Position numbers and translations under genes: made by a program
Shown here: in pieces, positions 10,176 through 17,458 of the stretch
How the letters are laid out: each line of letters begins with the position of its first letter
Position numbering within the stretch: the stretch's first letter is position 1
Assembly: GCA_964608615.1 (NCBI GenBank)
Contig: CAZSQG010000007.1
Location: 1 to 64,000, forward strand
Direction: 5' to 3'
DNA length: 64,000 bases
Source: CALEUX01 sp964608615
GTDB taxonomy: Bacteria; Bacteroidota; Bacteroidia; Bacteroidales; Marinilabiliaceae
Notes under the pieces: model-generated
Seen by the model: only the letters and a program-made list of their open reading frames with translations
Database searches by the model: none
Told to the model about the DNA's origin: nothing

Positions 10176-11456
10176 ATGAGAAAGATAAAATATTTACTAT
10201 TTATGATCCCATTTTTCCTTTTACAATCGTGCGTAGAGGACGAGGAAAATATATTTGGGAGCTCTGCTTCTGATAGGATGAGTGAAGCATTATCAGAATA
10301 TGAAACTGTATTAACAGGGGCTAAAAACGGATGGGTAATGGAATACTATCCCGAGGAGGATCACGCTATTGGTGGATACACCTTCTTGTGTTCATTCAAT
10401 TCTTCCGGAGAAGTTATCGTGGCTTCCGAAATATCTACAAGCAATTATGTGCTTGGCGATAAGGTTACTTCTTTGTATAAATTAATCTCCGACCAAGGTC
10501 CGGTACTTAGTTTTGACACCTATAACGAAATATTCCATTACTTCTCGGAACCCAGTGGTTCTGATGTTAATGGTTATTCGGGTGATTATGAATTCGTATT
10601 CACTTCTGTTACACCTGAGCTTATTGTGATGAAGGGCAAAAAATATAGCAATAAAATAATTATGACCCCTCTGGCTGAAGGTCAGGACTGGACAACATAT
10701 CTTCAGTCAATTTATGATATTGCCGATGGCAGCGGGTATGGATCATATAAATTACTTATAAATGGACAAGAAGCAAGTTCTGTTTCTCAGACTGAAAGAG
10801 CTTTTAGTTTTGAATATACAAGTGGTGAGGAGATAGTAACAGTGGCCGAAAGCTTTATTTATACCACCACCGGACTTAAACTGTATGATCCTTTAACCAT
10901 TGGAGGAGTAACCATTGAACACTTTGACTGGAGCAGCAACGACAAAACGTTTACCTGTACCGACGATGGTGTTACGGCTAGTTTAGTTGTGGATCTTCCC
11001 GATAATTATTTAAGTTATAGTGATTATATTGGAACCTGGACATTACTAACTAAAGATGCCGATGGCGCAGATTTAACCTCAGAAATAAATATATCACAGA
11101 ACGTTAAAAACAGGAGTTTCCTTGTAAGCGGCCTTGATTATGATTTTATAATGAGTTATAATATGGGTGGCGGAACTGTTTCGATAACAACTCAAGATGT
11201 TGGAATATTAGGAAACTATATCGTTAAATTGTGCCCATGGTCTTTAGTATCAGGTGGTTATTATACCTGGTCAAATGGTGTGGGAATGGTGGGAGAATGG
11301 AATGGAGAACCAGGGAACAAGACACTTACATTTTACGACAATGGCGTGTGGAGTAATATAGTCGACTCTTTCTTATTCTATGCCTTTAACGCGGATGGAT
11401 CACCTGCAGGTGCTGTTTCTAAAATAAGAAACCTTACTTCAATGACTAAACAATAA
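10176..11456 (+). CDS. DUF4302 family lipoprotein
   Basis: A 426-residue predicted surface lipoprotein; the signal peptide ends LLQSC (Cys19). The N-terminal half, with SASDRMSEALSEYETVL, NGWVMEYYPE and GGYTFLCSF, matches DUF4302, a domain of unknown function common in SusCD loci with metallohydrolases. From about residue 283 (IGTWTLL) to the end it carries a beta-rich domain ending in FYDNGVW...FLFYAFNADG that recurs in the next gene product. Its role is unknown; a surface-exposed binding or carrier protein for the SusCD substrate is a reasonable inference. It is spaced 11 bp from the peptidase gene. Confidence 0.8.
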   Translation: MRKIKYLLFMIPFFLLQSCVEDEENIFGSSASDRMSEALSEYETVLTGAKNGWVMEYYPEEDHAIGGYTFLCSFNSSGEVIVASEISTSNYVLGDKVTSLYKLISDQGPVLSFDTYNEIFHYFSEPSGSDVNGYSGDYEFVFTSVTPELIVMKGKKYSNKIIMTPLAEGQDWTTYLQSIYDIADGSGYGSYKLLINGQEASSVSQTERAFSFEYTSGEEIVTVAESFIYTTTGLKLYDPLTIGGVTIEHFDWSSNDKTFTCTDDGVTASLVVDLPDNYLSYSDYIGTWTLLTKDADGADLTSEINISQNVKNRSFLVSGLDYDFIMSYNMGGGTVSITTQDVGILGNYIVKLCPWSLVSGGYYTWSNGVGMVGEWNGEPGNKTLTFYDNGVWSNIVDSFLFYAFNADGSPAGAVSKIRNLTSMTKQ

Positions 11457-11462
11457 GGAGTA

Positions 11463-11531
11463 TATATGTAACATTCATACTATTATTAAGCAACATAAAT
11501 AAGTTGCTATAATGTATGAATGTTGCATATA
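11463..11531. repeat. Long inverted repeat with inner hairpin between the two lipoprotein genes
   Basis: Arms 11463-11480 (TATATGTAACATTCATAC) and 11514-11531 pair over 18 positions with a single G-U wobble. The loop holds a second perfect hairpin, AGCAAC (11489-11494) with GTTGCT (11503-11508). There is no following U-tract. The structure starts just after the DUF4302 stop codon and could be a transcript-processing or stabilising element that sets the level of the BACON gene relative to the upstream genes. Confidence 0.6.
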
Positions 11532-11558
11532 TTCATTTAATTATAAAAACATTGACAA

Positions 11559-12800
11559 ATGAAAAAGTTTTTTTATATACCTATGTTACTCTTCTTTTTG
11601 TTAATAGCAGGATGTAGTGACGATTCAGATGATAGTAATGTAATTCTTAAAATTAAAAAAACTGATATTAATATAACGGCAGCAGGAGGGACTGGAACCA
11701 TTGAGGTTTCTGCTCCCGGTGCTGTATCGGCATCATCAAGTGATGAGTGGTGCTCCGTTAACGTATCTGATAATATTGTAACAGTAACGGCTTCAGAAAA
11801 CAAAGACCGATCAAACCGTACTGCCATGATATTAATAAGTTACAATGGAGAGAATATTACTGTTCCGGTTACTCAGAAATGTGCTTTTCTTATTATTGAA
11901 TCCTCAAGTCTCAATTTCTCATTCCAAGGAGGAAGTCAGGAACTTGCAATAACTTCAAGTCTCAGTTTTAGTGTAATTATTGATAATGATTGGTTAACCT
12001 ATTCAATAGAAGAAGGTAAAATAATTTTAACAGCAGAAGCTTATACTGGGAATGAATTACGTACCAACAAAGTTACAATAAGTAGTGGTAATATGACTGA
12101 GGAAGTTTCTGTTAGCCAGGATAAAGTTGCTCTTTTGTTGGACCAAACAAGCTTAAGTTTTTCGGGTGAGGGTGGTACCAATAAAATTACCGTTTTATCA
12201 AACATTGAATTTGAAGTAACCGTGGTTGATGATTGGATTACATATACTGTTGAAGATAATGTTGTTACATTCAATGCTGTAAAAAGCAGTGAAACTGCTG
12301 CAAGAACAAGCACTGTAACATTCACAAGCGGAATTTTGACTGTTCAGGTTTTAGTTACCCAAAAAGTTTCATTAATAGGCGACTGGAAGATGGATTATGA
12401 TGATGAAGATGGAGTAGCTCAGCAATTAATCGTTACATTAACTGATAATAACGATGGATCATATATTATGAGTGGACTCCCTGTAGGTTTTAATGTTGTT
12501 GTAAAATATAATAATAATGGAGACCTGATTATTCAGAATTCACAATATCTTGGGATTTTCTCTTCATATTATATTTTCTTATGTATGTCAGATGGTGAGG
12601 ATGTTTCTTGGAGTCCGGATATTCAATATAAGGCTTCATATACTGATGGAAAATCTTTTACTTTTGCTGATAATGGTACCTGGACATCAAAAACTGTGAG
12701 TGGAATTTGGTTTTATGCATTCTCAGAAATGACTCCTTCAAGTTCAACAGCTCTTGGATTTCTGGTTATAATGGACAATATTGTATTATCGAGAGATTAG
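11559..12800 (+). CDS. Lipoprotein with three BACON-like repeats
   Basis: A 413-residue lipoprotein (lipobox LIAGC, Cys19). Three tandem immunoglobulin-like repeats of about 80 residues (roughly 29-107, 108-189, 190-269) each contain a glycine-rich turn (AAGGTGTIEV, FQGGSQELAI, GEGGTNKITV), a D-(E/D)W tryptophan and a terminal VTQK or VSQD strand, the BACON pattern. Residues 273-413 form a separate domain (IGDWKMD ... FADNGTW ... FYAF) that resembles the C-terminus of the DUF4302 protein. BACON domains are thought to bind glycans, mucin or protein at the cell surface. It is the last gene of the SusCD locus before a terminator. Confidence 0.85.
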   Translation: MKKFFYIPMLLFFLLIAGCSDDSDDSNVILKIKKTDINITAAGGTGTIEVSAPGAVSASSSDEWCSVNVSDNIVTVTASENKDRSNRTAMILISYNGENITVPVTQKCAFLIIESSSLNFSFQGGSQELAITSSLSFSVIIDNDWLTYSIEEGKIILTAEAYTGNELRTNKVTISSGNMTEEVSVSQDKVALLLDQTSLSFSGEGGTNKITVLSNIEFEVTVVDDWITYTVEDNVVTFNAVKSSETAARTSTVTFTSGILTVQVLVTQKVSLIGDWKMDYDDEDGVAQQLIVTLTDNNDGSYIMSGLPVGFNVVVKYNNNGDLIIQNSQYLGIFSSYYIFLCMSDGEDVSWSPDIQYKASYTDGKSFTFADNGTWTSKTVSGIWFYAFSEMTPSSSTALGFLVIMDNIVLSRD

Positions 12801-12825
12801 GTAAAGGATATCTCGACTTTTTTTA

Positions 12826-12857
12826 AGACAGAAGAAATTTTTCTTCTGTCTTTTTTT
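12826..12857 (+). terminator. Intrinsic terminator after the BACON lipoprotein gene
   Basis: A perfect 11-bp stem, AGACAGAAGAA (12826-12836) with TTCTTCTGTCT (12841-12851), a 4-nt loop and a run of T. It closes the SusCD locus. Confidence 0.9.
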
Positions 12858-12932
12858 ATATTTATCTGTAACCTATTAATATCTCAAGGCGTCATACAAT
12901 CAAAATTTAAGTGTTAACTAAATTTGAAGATT

Positions 12933-13952
12933 ATGATAAAATTTGTTTTTTTATTAAGCGTGATACTCTGGCTCAATCCGGAGTTTGCGAATAGTCAGGA
13001 TCTTGCTGATCAGGTTCAGGAGTCTTTTACCGATATCAATACAGTTATTGTAAAAGGTGTTTTCTGTGATGTTGAGGTGAGTCCGGGCAGTAATTCTACT
13101 GTTACACTTGATGGGGAAATCAGAGCGACCCGGCAATATGAAGATTTGCGTATTAAATACACCAAAACCGGTAACACGCTTGATGTTTGGATTGAAAAAC
13201 CACGTAATATCATAGGTCAGGTTAAGGGATTTATTAATCTAACAGTTCCGGTTGCAACTTTATTACGAGTTGAAAATGTTTCGGGAAGTGTAAAGGTTGA
13301 AGGTGTTGGTCGGGATGAATTGATTCTGGATGCTGTTTCCGGAAGTATAAGTGTCATCAACATCCCGTGTAAAGCCAGTTTGAAATCTGTTTCAGGATCC
13401 ATAATGGCATCGGTTGTTGATGGAGATCTGGATGTTAAAACTGTTAGCGGATCAGTTAATGTTAGCGAAATAAAAGGTTCGGCAGAGTTAAACTCAGTGT
13501 CGGGCAGTGTTAATGCAAGAAGCATTATGAAAGGAGTTGATGCTTCATCGGTTTCCGGGTCGGTTAAAATTGCTGAGGTTTATTCAGATGTTATAGGGAA
13601 AACGGTTTCAGGAGGAATATCGATTTCCGATATTAAAGGAGCGCTCTCGGCCAACAGTACCTCAGGGGGTATCACTCTAACGGCTGTTGTAGGAGCAGTT
13701 AATGCATCTTCAACTAGTGGCGGAATACGGGGCAGCTCGGTTATGTTAACAGGCAGTAGTTCCTTTAAGAATACATCGGGCAGTGTGGATATCACTCTTG
13801 AGAACGATCCTGGAACCTTGAGTTTTGATCTTCGATCGGGTTCCGGTAGTTTGGAGGCAGCTGGAGTTAGGAGCTCAAAACGTTTGGTTGTTGGCAGTGG
13901 TCCTGTAAAGGTGACGGGTGTTACAGCCTCCGGGAGTCAAAAATACAGATAG
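12933..13952 (+). CDS. DUF4097-type secreted beta-solenoid protein
   Basis: A 339-residue protein starting at the ATG at 12933 (an upstream TTG at 12924 would only lengthen the signal peptide by three residues). The signal peptide ends near FANSQ. The rest is a run of about 20-residue repeats built on VSGSV or TSGGI (for example ENVSGSVKVEG, KTVSGSVNVSEIKG, KTVSGGISISDIKG), the pattern of the DUF4097 putative-adhesin family, expected to fold as a right-handed beta-solenoid. Location is periplasmic or extracellular. Function unknown; in other bacteria such proteins often accompany envelope stress or sensing genes, but none is adjacent here. Confidence 0.8.
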   Translation: MIKFVFLLSVILWLNPEFANSQDLADQVQESFTDINTVIVKGVFCDVEVSPGSNSTVTLDGEIRATRQYEDLRIKYTKTGNTLDVWIEKPRNIIGQVKGFINLTVPVATLLRVENVSGSVKVEGVGRDELILDAVSGSISVINIPCKASLKSVSGSIMASVVDGDLDVKTVSGSVNVSEIKGSAELNSVSGSVNARSIMKGVDASSVSGSVKIAEVYSDVIGKTVSGGISISDIKGALSANSTSGGITLTAVVGAVNASSTSGGIRGSSVMLTGSSSFKNTSGSVDITLENDPGTLSFDLRSGSGSLEAAGVRSSKRLVVGSGPVKVTGVTASGSQKYR

Positions 13953-14100
13953 ATAGGTCGGCAATAGAGTAATGTAGGCTGTGGTTAGCTTTAATAAAAG
14001 ATTACGTATAATTATTTTAGGATAAAATTTGAATGAATCATGGTTTTTTCATTCTTGAGCTAGACGCAAATTACTAACAATGAGTTTTTTTATTTGTTAA

Positions 14101-14134
14101 AAAAGGGGTTGTGGTTTTTCCACAGCCCCTTTTT
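14101..14134. terminator. Bidirectional intrinsic terminator
   Basis: A-rich, then GGGGTTGTGG (14105-14114), a T5 loop, CCACAGCCCC (14120-14129) and T5; one G-U pair. It works for both strands and sits between the convergent DUF4097 and CoA-transferase genes. Confidence 0.9.
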
Positions 14135-14163
14135 GCATGTTATTTATTGATAACCAGTAATGA

Positions 14164-15468
14164 TTATACTTTTGGTACGTAGCGGTAGTGAGGTCCAAAT
14201 CTTTCAAACGCTGCCCTGTCAAGCATTTCGCGGTGATCGGGATGAGCAATGGAGATGATCATGCGTGAACGTTCCTGAAGGGTTTTACCATAAAGATTGA
14301 TGGCTCCATATTCGGTAACCAACCAGTGCATATTTGATCGGGTGGTCACAACTCCTGCGCCTTCAATAAGAGTAGGGGTAATTTTTGAAACCCCTTTGGA
14401 AGTTACCGATGGCATAGCAATAATAGGTTTCCCTCCTTTGGAATGACCTGCTCCACGTATAAAGTCAATTTGACCGCCTACACCCGAATAGAACGTGGTT
14501 CCAATAGAGTCGGCACAAACCTGACCGGTAAGGTCAATCGACAGAGCTGAATTGATGGCAGTTACCTTATGGTTTTTTCTGATAATATGAATTCCGTTAG
14601 TGTGTGCCACATCCATCATAGCCACCATTGGATTGTCGTCAACAAAATCATATAATGCCTGCGATCCCATAAGGAATGAAGCTACGATTTTTCCTTTGTC
14701 AATCTGTTTTCTGTTTCCCGTAACAACTCCTTTTTCAATCAGGGGAAGAAGACCATCAGAGAACATTTCGGTGTGAATACCCAAGTCTTTGTGATTGCCA
14801 AGTTCAGCTAAAACAGCATTTGGGATACCACCAATTCCCATTTGAATGCAGGCTCCATCTTCAACCAATGCAGCCACGTTGTGTCCAATAGCTTTTTCGA
14901 TGTCACTCAAGGGAGCATTATTATGAATATAGAGAGGTTCGTCATGTTCAACAAAGAGATCGATTTCTTTGATGTTGATCATGGCGTCGCCCCATGCTCG
15001 TGGAACATGTTTATTAACCTGTGCAATTACAATGTCAGCATTTTCAATGGCAGCCAATGACGCATCTACGGAAGTTCCTAATGAAACAAATCCATGTTTG
15101 TCAGGAGGAGAAACCTGAACCATGGCAACATTCACTTTCAGGTATCCCTGACGAATAAGCTTTTGTGTCTCGCTTAAAAATACTGGAATATAATCGGCAT
15201 ATCCGGCCTGTGTGGCTTTACGAACGTTGCCTCCTACAAAGAACGACTCAAGCTGAAAAATGCCTTCAAATTCAGCGTTGGCATATGGACAGGGTCCTTC
15301 GGTGTGGATGTGCTGAACTTTTACATCCGTGAATTCTTTGTTGCGTCCTCGCTCAACCATGGCCCTGATCAGGGCTAGGGGAGTAACAGCCACACTACTT
15401 AAGTGCACCCTATCGCCCGACTTGATAACTTTCACCGCCTCTTCGGCTGTAACTGACTTGTAACCCAT
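14164..15468 (-). CDS. Acetyl-CoA hydrolase/transferase family (butyrate or 4-hydroxybutyrate CoA-transferase type)
   Basis: A 434-residue class I CoA-transferase of the Cat1/AbfT group. The two family halves are visible: the N-terminal VHLSSVAVTP and FFVGGNVRKA segments and the C-terminal GVGGQIDFIRGA and the closing HPDHREML. The catalytic glutamate that forms the acyl-CoA thioester intermediate is most likely Glu234 in IHTEMFSDG. It would move CoA between acetyl-CoA and short acids such as butyrate, propionate or succinate in fermentative metabolism. It is monocistronic, with a terminator downstream. Exact acid specificity cannot be read from sequence. Confidence 0.88.
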   Translation of the reverse strand: MGYKSVTAEEAVKVIKSGDRVHLSSVAVTPLALIRAMVERGRNKEFTDVKVQHIHTEGPCPYANAEFEGIFQLESFFVGGNVRKATQAGYADYIPVFLSETQKLIRQGYLKVNVAMVQVSPPDKHGFVSLGTSVDASLAAIENADIVIAQVNKHVPRAWGDAMINIKEIDLFVEHDEPLYIHNNAPLSDIEKAIGHNVAALVEDGACIQMGIGGIPNAVLAELGNHKDLGIHTEMFSDGLLPLIEKGVVTGNRKQIDKGKIVASFLMGSQALYDFVDDNPMVAMMDVAHTNGIHIIRKNHKVTAINSALSIDLTGQVCADSIGTTFYSGVGGQIDFIRGAGHSKGGKPIIAMPSVTSKGVSKITPTLIEGAGVVTTRSNMHWLVTEYGAINLYGKTLQERSRMIISIAHPDHREMLDRAAFERFGPHYRYVPKV

Positions 15469-15514
15469 TTGAAAATATTTATGTTTGTTTTTAGTATAGC
15501 TTTAAAAACCAGTG

Positions 15515-15544
15515 CAAAATTACAATTTTCAATCCAGTTTTCAC
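15515..15544 (-). promoter_or_regulatory. Candidate promoter of the CoA-transferase gene
   Basis: On the minus strand TAATTTTG (15522-15515) fits the Bacteroidetes -7 consensus TAnnTTTG; a GTG stands 19 nt upstream in the place of the -33 TTG. The start codon is about 45 nt further on. Confidence 0.35.
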
Positions 15545-15781
15545 TAATTCATAATCGGTTTAATGTCACTTTTTAAGTTACAATTTAACGTATTGTTTTT
15601 AAATAAGTAGATTTTAGATATGATTAAAAAACAGAATATTAGATGATTAAGCCCCCTTCGACCCTTTGCTAACATATTATTTATAGTTATAATAAAAAAA
15701 ATCAACCAACTATTGAGGTTAAATAAATCTTGCTTGTATAAACATTAATTATTTAAAGGCGTTCTGGATTAAAATAATGTA

Positions 15782-16426
15782 ATGCAAAAAAAAAATATAT
15801 CAGATATTCGTCAGATTTATGCCAAAGGTGAATTATTAATAAATGATTTGAATCCCGACCCTATCCGGCAAATGGATAAATGGGTTTCTGAAGCCATTGA
15901 TTCTGGCCAACCCGAATCTTTATCCATGCATTTGGCAACCGTTGGAGCTGATGGACAGCCCCACTTGCGCGTGGTTTTATTGAAAGAGATTGAAGATGGG
16001 GCTTTGGTGTTTTTTACAAATTATGAAAGTGCCAAAGCCAAAGAAATGACAGTAAATAAAGCTGTTGCAGCACTTTTTTTCTGGCCTTTGCTTGAACGGC
16101 AGATCCGGATAGAGGGTATTGTAAAAAAAATTGGTGCGGAGGCTTCGGATTATTACTTTGCATCCAGGCCGCGTGCGAGTCAGATTGGGGCATGGGCTTC
16201 GCCACAAAGCACCGAGATTCAATCGCAGGAGCAATTGGAGCAACTATATATAAAAGCAGAGAAACGGTTTGAGAATCAATCTGTACCAAGGCCTCCTCAT
16301 TGGGGAGGATATGCCATAGTACCTGTTTTGTTTGAATTCTGGCAGGGACAACCAGGACGGATGCATCACCGTTTTAGGTATAAAACTGATAATAATGGTT
16401 GGACTATTAGCCAGTTGGCGCCATAA
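15782..16426 (+). CDS. pdxH: Pyridoxine/pyridoxamine 5'-phosphate oxidase
   Basis: A 214-residue FMN enzyme that oxidises pyridoxine- or pyridoxamine-phosphate to pyridoxal phosphate. Diagnostic segments are all present in order: the phosphate-binding RVVLLK, FFTNYESAKAKE, ASRPRASQIGAWAS, RPPHWGGY and EFWQGQPGRMHHR, with the usual LAP ending. Length is normal for the family. It stands alone between the divergent CoA-transferase gene and the convergent ABC gene. Confidence 0.97.
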   Translation: MQKKNISDIRQIYAKGELLINDLNPDPIRQMDKWVSEAIDSGQPESLSMHLATVGADGQPHLRVVLLKEIEDGALVFFTNYESAKAKEMTVNKAVAALFFWPLLERQIRIEGIVKKIGAEASDYYFASRPRASQIGAWASPQSTEIQSQEQLEQLYIKAEKRFENQSVPRPPHWGGYAIVPVLFEFWQGQPGRMHHRFRYKTDNNGWTISQLAP

Positions 16427-16461
16427 TGCAATAATTGTTATGGTCAAAAGCTTCGTATTAC

Positions 16462-17370
16462 TTAGCCTTTAGTTAGAGAATGGAAAACCTCTTCGAGCGA
16501 CTGATGTTTTTGCATCATTCCCAGAATAACCAAATTGTTTTCAACGGCAAAACCAAATAAAGCCGGGCGTAAGTCTTTTTCGTTATTTGATGTTACTAAC
16601 CATCCTCTGGCGGTTTCTTGCAGGTTAGATACTCCGGGAATTGAAAGCAGCAGTTCGGGGGCTATTTTTTGGTCAAATTCCAATTCAATAATTTGTTCCT
16701 CTTTTAAATTTAGATTTTCCAAATCATTGGGTTTTGCATCAGCCACAATCATACCGTTATGAATGATGATTACTCTTTCACAAATGGCTTTAACTTCTTG
16801 CATTATATGGGTCGAGAGTAATACGGTTTTTGATTTCCCAAGATCTTTTATCAATGTACGCATGCCTGAAATCTGGTTAGGATCAAGCCCTGTGGTAGGT
16901 TCATCCAAAATCAGCACTTCTGGATCGGGAAGAAGAGCCTGAGCCAATCCAACGCGTTGCCGGTATCCTTTCGATAGGGCTCCTATTTTCTTATACCTTT
17001 CGGGTTGAAGCCCGGTACATTCAATCATTTCTTCAATCCTGTTACGAGGATTTTTCATTTTATAAACCGAAGCAATAAAGTGAAGGTATTCGGCCACATA
17101 CATATCAAGGTAAAGCGGATTGTGCTCGGGCAGGTAGCCAATTTTATTCCTGAAAGAAACATCATTATCAGTCACATCATGCCCATAAACAGTAACTTTG
17201 CCCGATGAGGCCGGTAAGAACCCGGTAAGGATTTTCATCATGGTAGATTTTCCGGCGCCATTTGGGCCGAGGAAACCTACAATCTCTCCGCTCCTGATGT
17301 TGAACGAGATATTTTTAAGGGCTTGTTGCCTGCCGTAATAACGGGAGACATCTGAAACTGATATGGACAT
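16462..17370 (-). CDS. gldA: ABC transporter ATP-binding protein, GldA-like
   Basis: A 302-residue ATPase with Walker A GPNGAGKST, signature LSKGYRQRVGLAQAL, Walker B LILDEPTTGLD and switch His in LSTHIMQEV. The C-terminal third, ending HQSLEEVFHSLTKG, matches gliding-motility-associated GldA. In gliding relatives GldA works with the membrane proteins GldF and GldG; neither is next to it here, so it may serve another exporter or partners encoded elsewhere. Family placement is good, motility is not implied. Confidence 0.85.
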   Translation of the reverse strand: MSISVSDVSRYYGRQQALKNISFNIRSGEIVGFLGPNGAGKSTMMKILTGFLPASSGKVTVYGHDVTDNDVSFRNKIGYLPEHNPLYLDMYVAEYLHFIASVYKMKNPRNRIEEMIECTGLQPERYKKIGALSKGYRQRVGLAQALLPDPEVLILDEPTTGLDPNQISGMRTLIKDLGKSKTVLLSTHIMQEVKAICERVIIIHNGMIVADAKPNDLENLNLKEEQIIELEFDQKIAPELLLSIPGVSNLQETARGWLVTSNNEKDLRPALFGFAVENNLVILGMMQKHQSLEEVFHSLTKG

Positions 17371-17458
17371 TATTGTTTTTTTTGGGTTAAAGTTATTAAT
17401 TTTATTAAAAGAGAAGATAAATTAGCATCCTCAACCAACATCAATAAAGATTTCTTTT

